A stretch of DNA of 7,133 bases from positions 1-7,133 of the forward strand of contig CAZGNU010000068.1 in NCBI GenBank assembly GCA_964527325.1. Reading direction: 5' to 3'. Origin of the DNA: UBA6164 sp964527325 (GTDB lineage Bacteria; Patescibacteriota; Gracilibacteria; BD1-5; UBA6164). The notes beneath the pieces were generated by a model. That model did no database searches and had not been told where the DNA came from. It worked only from the letters and a program-made list of their open reading frames with translations. Of this stretch, positions 1 through 5,084 are shown in pieces. A program made the translations under genes and the position numbers. The number at the start of each line of letters is the position of its first letter. Position 1 is the first letter of the stretch.

Positions 1-1
1 A

Positions 2-115
2 AAGCAGGGGGATTCAAGCGGCAAGGGCACACTCAGGAAAGAAGGTTTGAAGAAGGTTTTAAGTGGATTGACAACATTTGAAGAGGTTAAGAGAGTAACT
101 TCACATTTAGGATAG
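2..115 (+). CDS. C-terminal fragment of a GspE/PilB-type secretion ATPase
   Basis: This is the last 37 codons of a gene that begins before the window, ending at TAG 113-115. The residues contain TLRKEGLKKVLSGLTTFEEV followed by KRVTSHLG. This matches the usual C-terminus of GspE/PilB traffic ATPases, where a TLR..GL.KV..G.TT..EV.RVT pattern closes the protein. Those hexameric cytoplasmic ATPases power type II secretion or type IV pilus assembly. The nucleotide-binding motifs lie outside the window, so GspE and PilB cannot be separated. Base composition is moderate and glycine uses only GGN codons, unlike everything after about 470. The CvpA-like gene starts 6 bases downstream, so the two probably share an operon. 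Family assignment is from motif recall. Confidence 0.72.
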   Translation, partial: KQGDSSGKGTLRKEGLKKVLSGLTTFEEVKRVTSHLG

Positions 116-121
116 TTGCTT

Positions 122-490
122 ATGATATTCTGGGTCGCAGTATTGATTGGAATTGCATTTGCCTTCATAGGAAAGCAGAAAGGCTTCTTCGTGATGTGGG
201 CGGCGCTGTTCAATGTTCTGGTGGCGATTTACCTGGGCATTATGCTGACGCCGATGTTTATCAAGTATATCACGGCGGTTGCCGATTCGAGCCTGCATCG
301 TGCCGTGTGCCTCTCGGTCCTTACGATTGTTATCTTTACCATTCTGCAGACCATTGCGAGTACCTTCTTTACCGGAACGTTTGTCGTTACTTTCCCGAAA
401 ATATTCGATAATATCGGAGCAGGTATCCTTTCTTTCATATTGGGTTACCTTGTCTGTAATTTTATCAATTCACTTTTTATCTTTTATTAA
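122..490 (+). CDS. CvpA-like integral membrane protein, 3' end replaced at a chimeric junction
   Basis: The frame encodes about 122 residues starting MIFWVAVLIGIAF. ATG 122 is preferred over the TTG at 116, which abuts the upstream stop, because AGGA at 109-112 sits 9 bases before the ATG. The protein is strongly hydrophobic with about four membrane segments (residues about 1-20, 21-43, 60-83 and 95-115). The FFVMWAALFNVLVAIYLG stretch and a late DNIGAGILSFILGYLV segment resemble CvpA/colicin V production proteins, inner-membrane proteins of poorly defined role. Typical CvpA proteins are longer. Composition turns abruptly AT-rich near 455-470, so the last 8-12 residues (about FINSLFIFY) and the TAA probably come from the other genome. 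The true gene is then cut, not naturally short. The order secretion ATPase then CvpA supports a real plus-strand operon. Other polytopic membrane families cannot be excluded. Confidence 0.6.
   Translation: MIFWVAVLIGIAFAFIGKQKGFFVMWAALFNVLVAIYLGIMLTPMFIKYITAVADSSLHRAVCLSVLTIVIFTILQTIASTFFTGTFVVTFPKIFDNIGAGILSFILGYLVCNFINSLFIFY
452..472. other. Probable chimeric junction between two genomes
   Basis: To the left, sequence is moderate in GC, glycine is GGN, one start has a Shine-Dalgarno-like AGGA, and two plus-strand genes read in the standard code. To the right, sequence is extremely AT-rich, TGA is used as glycine, no Shine-Dalgarno is seen and a minus-strand gene runs into the junction. Genes on both sides are truncated here: the CvpA-like gene loses its 3' end and the minus-strand gene beginning at 532 loses most of its body. 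A TGA glycine codon of the right-hand gene at 472-470 puts the breakpoint left of there. The exact base is unclear within about 450-470. No insertion sequence, tRNA or attachment-like repeat is visible, so misassembly of metagenomic reads is the simplest explanation. Confidence 0.75.
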
Positions 491-532
491 TTCAAAATCA
501 TCTAAGAGTTCTCTAGTTGAAACGTGTAGCAT
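458..532 (-). CDS. 5' fragment of an unrecognised code-25 gene
   Basis: About 25 codons remain, reading MLHVSTRELLDDFELIKDKK and then GIDKI; the first G is TGA at 472-470. The ATG at 532 is preceded in frame by AAA and then TAA (538-536), which fixes the start. The leader is identical over 15 bases (AATTAATAAAAA plus ATG) to that of the gene at 1105, which supports a genuine start. It lies 63 bases downstream of the 169-aa gene on the same strand with no terminator between, so the two are probably cotranscribed. The frame stays open leftwards to about 107, but that part lies antisense to the CvpA-like gene in foreign sequence and is probably a shadow. Too little remains for a family call. Confidence 0.5.
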
Positions 533-544
533 TTTTTATTAATT
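533..544 (-). promoter_or_regulatory. A-rich translation leader AATTAATAAAAA
   Basis: Twelve bases immediately before the ATG at 532 read AATTAATAAAAA, identical to the leader before the ATG at 1105. No Shine-Dalgarno sequence is present, so this A-rich stretch is the likely ribosome-recruiting context. It also holds the in-frame TAA that fixes the start. Confidence 0.4.
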
Positions 545-595
545 ATAAAATATTATTTTTTGTATTTATGATCTTATTTCCTAAATTATATTTTT

Positions 596-1105
596 TTATT
601 CATTTATTGTTATCCAAGGAATATTTGTTTTTCATTTTTTTCTTGAGATTTTTTTTATTATTTTTACTAACTCGTCTTTTAGTTTTGGAACTCTGATTTC
701 TATATGCGAGTCAGTTCAAAAGGCTCCTTCTATTCATACGTATCAGTCTTCATAATCAAAACTTAAATGAATTTGAAATAATTTTAAATCTGTTAGAATA
801 TTGTTAACTATTAATTTTATAACTGGAGAGTCTAAAGGTTCTCATGATATATGTTTAAAGTATATAATTATTTGATCTCATCTTTGATTTTCAATACTTA
901 TTCCTTCATTTCAGTATATATGATCTATTGCAGGATAATATTTACTACTCCATCATTCTTTGTTTTCAAGTGTTTTAATTAATGAGTTTTTTAATAATTC
1001 AAGGTTTTGATCAATTCATTTATTTGTAGCATTATCTAATTCTCATAGTAAAAATCTTTCTTCAAATGAAATTTCAACTGGAAAATTATTTAATTTATCA
1101 TTCAT
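596..1105 (-). CDS. Hypothetical protein, 169 aa (code 25)
   Basis: Read with TGA as glycine, this frame runs from ATG 1105 to TAA 598-596 without interruption; with the standard code it is broken ten times. Ten of its 12 glycines are TGA. The start is fixed by an in-frame TAA two codons upstream. The sequence begins MNDKLNNFPVEISFEERFLL. An acidic helical first third is followed by alternating hydrophobic strands (QIIIYFKHI, PVIKLIVNNI, FQIHLSFDYEDGYVGIEGAF, HIEIRVPKL) and a lysine-rich tail (KKISRKKGK). This suggests a soluble single-domain alpha/beta protein; no signal peptide or membrane segment is seen. I recognise no family or catalytic motif. A promoter lies about 50 bases upstream, and the truncated gene at 532 follows in the same direction. 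Confidence 0.82.
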
Positions 1106-1117
1106 TTTTTATTAATT
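1106..1117 (-). promoter_or_regulatory. A-rich translation leader AATTAATAAAAA
   Basis: This is the same 12-base leader as before the gene at 532, directly abutting the ATG at 1105 with no Shine-Dalgarno sequence. A third copy of the 12-mer, in minus orientation at 1243-1254, has no ATG after it, so the motif alone does not prove a start. Confidence 0.4.
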
Positions 1118-1153
1118 AAAAAATATTTTATTTTAGTTATTATATTCAAAATA

Positions 1154-1181
1154 ATTATAATTACAGTACAATAATAGTCAA
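1154..1181 (-). promoter_or_regulatory. Sigma70-type promoter for the 169-aa gene
   Basis: On the minus strand, TTGACT (1181-1176) is followed after 16 bases by TATAAT (1159-1154). Transcription would start near 1147 and give a leader of about 40 bases before the ATG at 1105. Its -35 box lies 7 bases from the -35 box of the divergent plus-strand promoter, so the two are back to back. In such AT-rich DNA a TATAAT alone means little; the TTGACN plus correct spacing and position carry the call. Confidence 0.6.
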
Positions 1182-1188
1182 TTAATTT

Positions 1189-1216
1189 TTGACATTTTTG
1201 TGTTTTTCAATATAAA
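1189..1216 (+). promoter_or_regulatory. Sigma70-type promoter for the 166-aa protein and trhP
   Basis: TTGACA at 1189-1194 is followed after 16 bases by TATAAA at 1211-1216. The expected start of transcription near 1223 gives about 37 bases of leader to the ATG at 1260, matching the spacing of the other promoters here. No separate promoter is evident before trhP, so this one probably serves both genes. Confidence 0.6.
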
Positions 1217-1259
1217 TATTATATAAATAATATGTTTTTAGTTTTTTATTAATTGATAT

Positions 1260-1760
1260 ATGTGTGATTGAAAATTTGAAATAAAGAAAATGGCTGTAAG
1301 ACATAATGATTGGTGAGTTGAATACGTTGATGCTTCAACTTTTAAAAATGATAATTATTGTGATACATGTGAAAAAACAGAACAACAAGTTTGTGCTATT
1401 TTAAATCATTTTGACGTAATTAAACAAAAAAGAGAAGAATTAATTGAGCAAAAAATCAGAAAAAAATTATGAAAAACAAAAAAAGAATTATGATATGTAA
1501 GAATGAAATTAACAGAGGATGTGAGATTGTTATTGCAGCAAAAAATCAATAATGATAATAATGATTCTGAAATAATATCTGTTATTGATCATAAAGAAAA
1601 AAAAGTTATAAATGAAGATATAAATGAAGATAAGTATGAAGACTATTGAGATACATCTAGTAAAATTGTCTATATTGATACTATATCTAGGAGAGAAAAA
1701 ATAAAGAAAAAAAAGTTACTATGGGAAGAAAAATATTGAAAAATTTCTAGAAAAAATTAA
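1260..1760 (+). CDS. Hypothetical 166-aa protein with an N-terminal Cys cluster (code 25)
   Basis: The frame runs from ATG 1260 to TAA 1758-1760 with an in-frame TAG at 1239-1241 upstream. All six glycines are TGA, so the standard code hides the gene completely. ATG 1260 is chosen because it lies about 37 bases from the predicted transcription start. ATG 1290, giving a 156-aa MAVRHNDWG start behind an A-rich leader, is a real alternative. Residues about 31-47 carry YCDTCEKTEQQVC, a CxxC plus a third cysteine that could bind metal, though no family is recognised. A long charged helical region rich in Lys and Glu follows (about 50-90), then an acidic repeat INEDINED (about 117-124) and a very basic C-terminus. 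There is no membrane segment or signal peptide. It lies 42 bases before trhP on the same strand and is probably cotranscribed. Function unknown. Confidence 0.75.
1608..1631 (+). repeat. Tandem 12-base duplication, in frame
   Basis: ATAAATGAAGAT occurs twice in direct tandem (1608-1619 and 1620-1631), encoding Ile-Asn-Glu-Asp twice in the acidic part of the 166-aa protein. The exact, in-frame duplication looks like a replication-slippage product in a flexible region. Confidence 0.75.
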
Positions 1761-1802
1761 AATGAGTTTTAAGTAAGTGCTTAATAATTAAATATAAATA
1801 AC

Positions 1803-3182
1803 ATGAAAAAGAAGCTAGAGCTTTTAATGCCTGCTGGAGATTTTGAAAAGTTAAAATTTGCTTATGCTTATGGAGCTGATGCTACTTATGTTTGAGTGCC
1901 TATGTTTTCTCTAAGAGCAAGAACAAATGCATTTACAATGGAATCGATTGGTGAAGCAGTAGAATATGCACATAATCTTTGAAAAAAAATATATTTCACT
2001 GCAAATATATATGCTCATAACTTCAAAATAAAACCATTCTTAGCTCAGTTTAAAAAAATGGTAGAAATGAAACCAGATGCTTTTATAATGGCTGATCCAG
2101 GATTGATTCATATAGTTAGACAAGAATATCCTGATGTAGAAATTCATTTGTCTGTTCAGGCTAATAATACAAACTGGGCTCAGGCTAAATTTTGGTCTAG
2201 TTTATGAATAAAAAGAATCATACTTTCAAGAGAAATTTCAATAAAAGAAATGAGAGAAATACATGAAGCTGTTCCAGATATGGAACTTGAGGCTTTTGTG
2301 CATGGAGCTATTTGTATGGCTTATTCATGAAGATGTCTTATTTCAAATTATCTTTCAAATAGAGATCCGAATCAATGAACTTGTAGTCATTCATGTAGGT
2401 GGGAATATAAGGTGTTTAAGGATGAGAAATCAGAAGCTGAACTTGAAAAAGTAACAGGAAGACCAGATGATTATGAAGAATTAACATGAAATTTTTATCT
2501 AGATGAAAAAGAAAGGTCATGAGAATTGATGGAAATAGATGAGGATGAATATGGAACGTATCTAATGAACTCAAGAGATTTATGTGCTATTGATTATATA
2601 GAAGATTTAAAAAATGCTTGAATAATCAGTTTTAAGGTAGAATGAAGAAATAAAACAGTAAATTATATAGCTTCTGTATGACTTGCATATAGAAAAGCTC
2701 TTGATGCAGTTGAAGCATGAAAAACTTATGATTCTGAAAAATTGTCAGAAGAACTTTTTTGAATAGCAAATAGATGATATATTCCAGGATTTTTGGCATG
2801 AAATACATGAGCTAATGCACAGTTTTATGAAAGAAATGGTAGTTTTTGAACAAAATCATTTTTATGAATATTAAGAGAATATGAAGAAAAAGAAAAACTT
2901 GTAAGAGTAGAAGTTAAAAATCAATTTAATATATGAGATGAAATAGAGGTAGTTTCCCCTACTTGAGTAAAAAAACAAAAAATAAATACAATATATAAAT
3001 CAAAAATTAATCACTGAAAAAAAAAAGCAAATACTACTTTTACTGAAAAGGTAAAATTTAATAAAAATATTGCTGAAAAAGTTGAATCTGCTCATGGTTG
3101 ATGATATGAAGTATGGATAAATATGGATTTTAATCCTGGAGAATTTTCTTTAATTAGAAAAGAAAGTGGTATTTTGACATAG
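1803..3182 (+). CDS. trhP: Peptidase-U32 family tRNA hydroxylation protein TrhP (YegQ-like), code 25
   Basis: The 459-aa product is close in length to E. coli YegQ/TrhP (about 453 aa) and far shorter than RlhA/YdcP (about 650). TrhP uses a prephenate-derived route to hydroxylate wobble uridine 34 of certain tRNAs to ho5U. Family signatures are clear: LMPAGDFEKLKFAYAYGADA (residues 8-27), GVPMFSLRAR (31-40), HLSVQANNTN (115-124), AYSGRC (173-178), TCSHSCRW (193-200), and LMNSRDLCAIDYIEDLKNAG followed by ISFKVEGR. Cys171, 178, 194 and 198 match the conserved set thought to hold an Fe-S cluster. TGA encodes 22 of 34 glycines, including those in the GVP, SGRC, QGTC and VEGR motifs, while TGG encodes Trp. 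A short C-terminal beta domain (about 365-459) follows. ATG 1803 is the first start after an in-frame TAA at 1782. No Shine-Dalgarno is seen. The older label is collagenase-like protease, and an unstudied U32 subfamily remains possible. Confidence 0.93.
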
Positions 3183-3202
3183 ATTTAAATTTAAGGTATA
3201 AT
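3174..3202 (+). promoter_or_regulatory. Consensus sigma70 promoter inside the trhP 3' end
   Basis: TTGACA (3174-3179), a 17-base spacer and TATAAT (3197-3202) form a full-consensus promoter. The -35 box is formed by the last two sense codons of trhP (TTG ACA) just before its TAG. Transcription would start near 3209, giving about 33 bases of leader to the ATG at 3242. The downstream gene therefore has independent, probably strong expression. Confidence 0.75.
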
Positions 3203-3241
3203 AAAAGTAAATATAGTTTTAATGTTTATTTTTATTATTTT

Positions 3242-4420
3242 ATGAATTCAAAGGAAAAATTATTTCCAGATATAAAATCAGAAGAAAAAATGTCTACTGA
3301 TTTATTGTTGTGTTATACAATTCCAAATGAATTTAAAAAATTTATTGAAAATATGTTTAATGAAAAAAATAAATGATTTTTAATTTCATACTTGGTAGAT
3401 GAATTTTTATTAAAAGACTATCATGATTTAGCAGAAAATCATATTAAAACATTAGAAGACTCATGAGAAGAGGTTGTTTTAAATTCAAAAACTAGATTTG
3501 CTATATTAGATGGATTTAAGAAAATGTCTAAAAAAAATTTAGCAAAATATTTAGAAAATGATTTTATAAATAAAAGTATTGATGATAATAGTTTTTTATT
3601 AAAATTAATAACAATTGAGATTTGGGAAAAAATCCCAAAAGATATAAAGAATATTAATAATATAATAGATGTTTTAGAAAAGATTGATATGGTATTAAGA
3701 ATACCATTTATGCATCAAGAAAAAATTAATTTATGAAATAATAAAAAATTTTTATTTGATGTTTCAAAGGATATAATTGTTGATATATTTAATTCACTTT
3801 ATTCAAGTTTTAAGTGAAATATTGAAAGTAGTGATTTTTGATCTATTATTAGTACGATTGAAAAATCAAATATTGATGTTGAAAATATTTTAATTGGTAA
3901 TAAAATAAATCAAAATAATTTAAAAAATGAATTATTAAAAAATAGATCAATATTTAATTCAAGAATTTATGCAAATGAACCAATTAGAAAGCATTGTATA
4001 GATGTAATTATTGTCTTAGTTAAATTATTTTTAGATATATATAATAAAGAGGTTATATTTCAGGCTAAAAATTGAGAAAAATGAAATAATTTAAATTTGG
4101 TTATAAATGCAACTAAGAATAGCAATGATGATAGAGATAAATGGTGAACTGAAATTAAGGTAGATGTTTATTGAATTCCAATTAATGAATTAGATAATTT
4201 ACAAAATCTTAATAATGATCTTGGTATAACAATTAATAATTGAATATTAACAATTTCTGTTATTGATTCAGGACAATTAAATGTTACCAATATAACAGAT
4301 GATCCAAAAACTGAATATTTTCAAAAACATTTAATACATAGAATAAAATCGTTACTAAAGGATTTATTAGAAAAAAATAATATTGATATAGATGTAAATT
4401 TTGCGTTATTTGATCATTAA
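3242..4420 (+). CDS. Hypothetical 392-aa protein (code 25)
   Basis: The frame from ATG 3242 to TAA 4418-4420 is continuous only with TGA as glycine (10 of 14 glycines). The protein begins MNSKEKLFPDIKSEEKMSTD. It is hydrophilic, rich in Asn, Ile, Lys, Leu and Asp, and mostly helical to about residue 270. After that come beta-like segments (EIKVDVYGIPI at about 304-314, ILTISVIDSGQ at 335-345) and a final helix (HLIHRIKSLLKDLLEKN). The hydrophobic patch CIDVIIVLVKLFLDIY (252-267) is flanked by charges and is more likely a buried helix than a membrane span. No signal peptide or catalytic motif is seen. A consensus promoter lies upstream and a terminator directly downstream, so it is a single-gene unit. 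It converges on the RhuM-like gene. I recognise no family; a lineage-specific or accessory function is an inference. Confidence 0.85.
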
Positions 4421-4460
4421 AAGAACCTTATGTTAAGGTTCTTATTTGTTTTATTTTTTT
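4421..4460 (+). terminator. Rho-independent terminator after the 392-aa gene
   Basis: AAGAACCTTA (4421-4430) and TAAGGTTCTT (4434-4443) form a perfect 10-bp stem with a TGT loop, beginning one base after the TAA of the upstream gene and followed by a T-rich tail (about 4444-4460). It lies in the 43-base gap between convergent genes. On the minus strand the stem is followed by mixed sequence, so it is mainly a plus-strand terminator. Confidence 0.9.
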
Positions 4461-4463
4461 ATA

Positions 4464-4907
4464 TTATTTGTTCAAAGCAACTATATATTTTTTAGCAAAA
4501 AATGATTCAATACTAAAGTTTTCAAGCTTATCTTTAAATTTATCTAAAATTCCCTTTCTATTAATTCCAAGATTTTTTAGGGTTCTATTTATTTTAATAA
4601 GTGTTTTTGTAGAGCTATAGTCATTTAATCTATATCCTAGTAATATAATCAAGTCTATAGAGTAATAAGTTTTTTCTTTTTTTGATGATATATTTAATAT
4701 TCTGTTGATATTACTATCATAATCACATGTAGAATTAGATCTGATATCTGAAAGTATATCTCTTACATCTCTCTTTCTTATTCAAAATACTTTTGCAATC
4801 TCTCATTTAGTTAACCAAATCTTATTTTCATTAAAATTTAATTTCAATGACGTACCGTTAATATCCAAGATGATATTCCCATTTCTTAGCTTTGTTAATT
4901 TAATCAT
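4464..4907 (-). CDS. Short RhuM-like protein, 147 aa (code 25)
   Basis: The frame runs from ATG 4907 to TAA 4466-4464 with two TGA codons read as glycine (residues 35 and 42). The pattern IWLTKGEIAKVFGIRKRDV (30-48) resembles the start of virulence RhuM family proteins, where W.T..EIA.LFGV precedes a helix-turn-helix-like segment. The later YYSIDLIILLGYRLND (81-96) matches the YNLDMIISVGYRVN-type motif of the same family. RhuM proteins usually run to about 300 residues or more. This one keeps only the N-terminal domain and ends with a short Lys-rich helical tail. The biochemical role of the family is not settled; DNA binding is plausible for the N-terminal part. Only 2 of 7 glycines are TGA, fewer than in its neighbours, which may hint at later acquisition, though the numbers are small. 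It converges on the 392-aa gene and diverges from the 654-aa gene. Confidence 0.78.
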
Positions 4908-4921
4908 AATTTACGAATTAG

Positions 4922-4967
4922 TATATAAAGTGTATGTTGTGTATATTTAATATATATACTTTATATA
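4922..4967. repeat. Inverted repeat in the divergent intergenic region
   Basis: TATATAAAGT (4922-4931) and ACTTTATATA (4958-4967) are perfect 10-base inverted arms 26 bases apart. The interval also holds GTATAT at 4941-4946 and ATATAC at 4954-4959. The repeat lies just upstream of the RhuM-like gene and overlaps its predicted -10 box, so it could be an operator. The sequence is almost pure A/T, where such symmetry arises easily. Confidence 0.35.
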
Positions 4968-4976
4968 TAATTGCAA
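4949..4976 (-). promoter_or_regulatory. Possible promoter for the RhuM-like gene
   Basis: On the minus strand, TTGCAA (4976-4971) is followed after 16 bases by TATATT (4954-4949), about 42 bases before the ATG at 4907. Both boxes deviate from consensus and the region is A/T-biased, so several alternative -10 boxes exist. Confidence 0.35.
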
Positions 4977-5027
4977 ATCTTTTTTTGAGTTTCTTGTTTT
5001 AAATATATTAAACAATAAAAAAATAAA

Positions 5028-5055
5028 TTGACAATAGGGCTTAAAAATATATAAT
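5028..5055 (+). promoter_or_regulatory. Consensus sigma70 promoter for the 654-aa gene
   Basis: TTGACA (5028-5033), 16 bases and TATAAT (5050-5055) precede the ATG at 5085 by 29 bases. Transcription near 5062 would leave a short leader of about 23 bases ending in the A-rich TTAATTATAAAAAA. No Shine-Dalgarno is present. Confidence 0.75.
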
Positions 5056-5084
5056 TTTACATATTAAAATTTAATTATAAAAAA

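Noticed and set aside
107..532. Continuous minus-strand frame from 532 leftwards to 107 crossing the junction
   Set aside because: Left of about 458 it lies antisense to the hydrophobic CvpA-like gene and gives a low-complexity hydrophilic product, the usual shadow of a membrane gene. The secretion-ATPase tail at 2-115 confirms that plus-strand coding is real there.
491..595. Possible terminator or attachment site near the junction
   Set aside because: Only A/T-rich sequence is present, with no stable stem, no tRNA end and no direct repeat with the other side.
1243..1254. Third copy of the AATTAATAAAAA leader as a minus-strand gene start
   Set aside because: No ATG follows it on the minus strand and no open frame leads away; it lies just upstream of the plus-strand start at 1260 and may be an A/T coincidence.
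2263..2454. Standard-code plus-strand ORF of 63 codons
   Set aside because: It lies out of frame inside trhP, whose product matches the U32 family across this stretch.
1803..3182. trhP as a pseudogene with many in-frame stops, or TGA as tryptophan (code 4)
   Set aside because: TGA is the only interrupting codon and falls at invariant glycines of the family, while TGG is used for Trp. Decay would also leave frameshifts and TAA/TAG, and none are seen.
3242..4420. GHKL/histidine-kinase ATPase fold suggested by NLNLVINATKNS (283-294) and ISVIDSGQ (338-345)
   Set aside because: The first motif resembles an N-box and the second a G1 box, but the second glycine of DxGxG is missing, no G2 box follows, and the two are about 50 residues apart. 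The resemblance is too weak to name a function.
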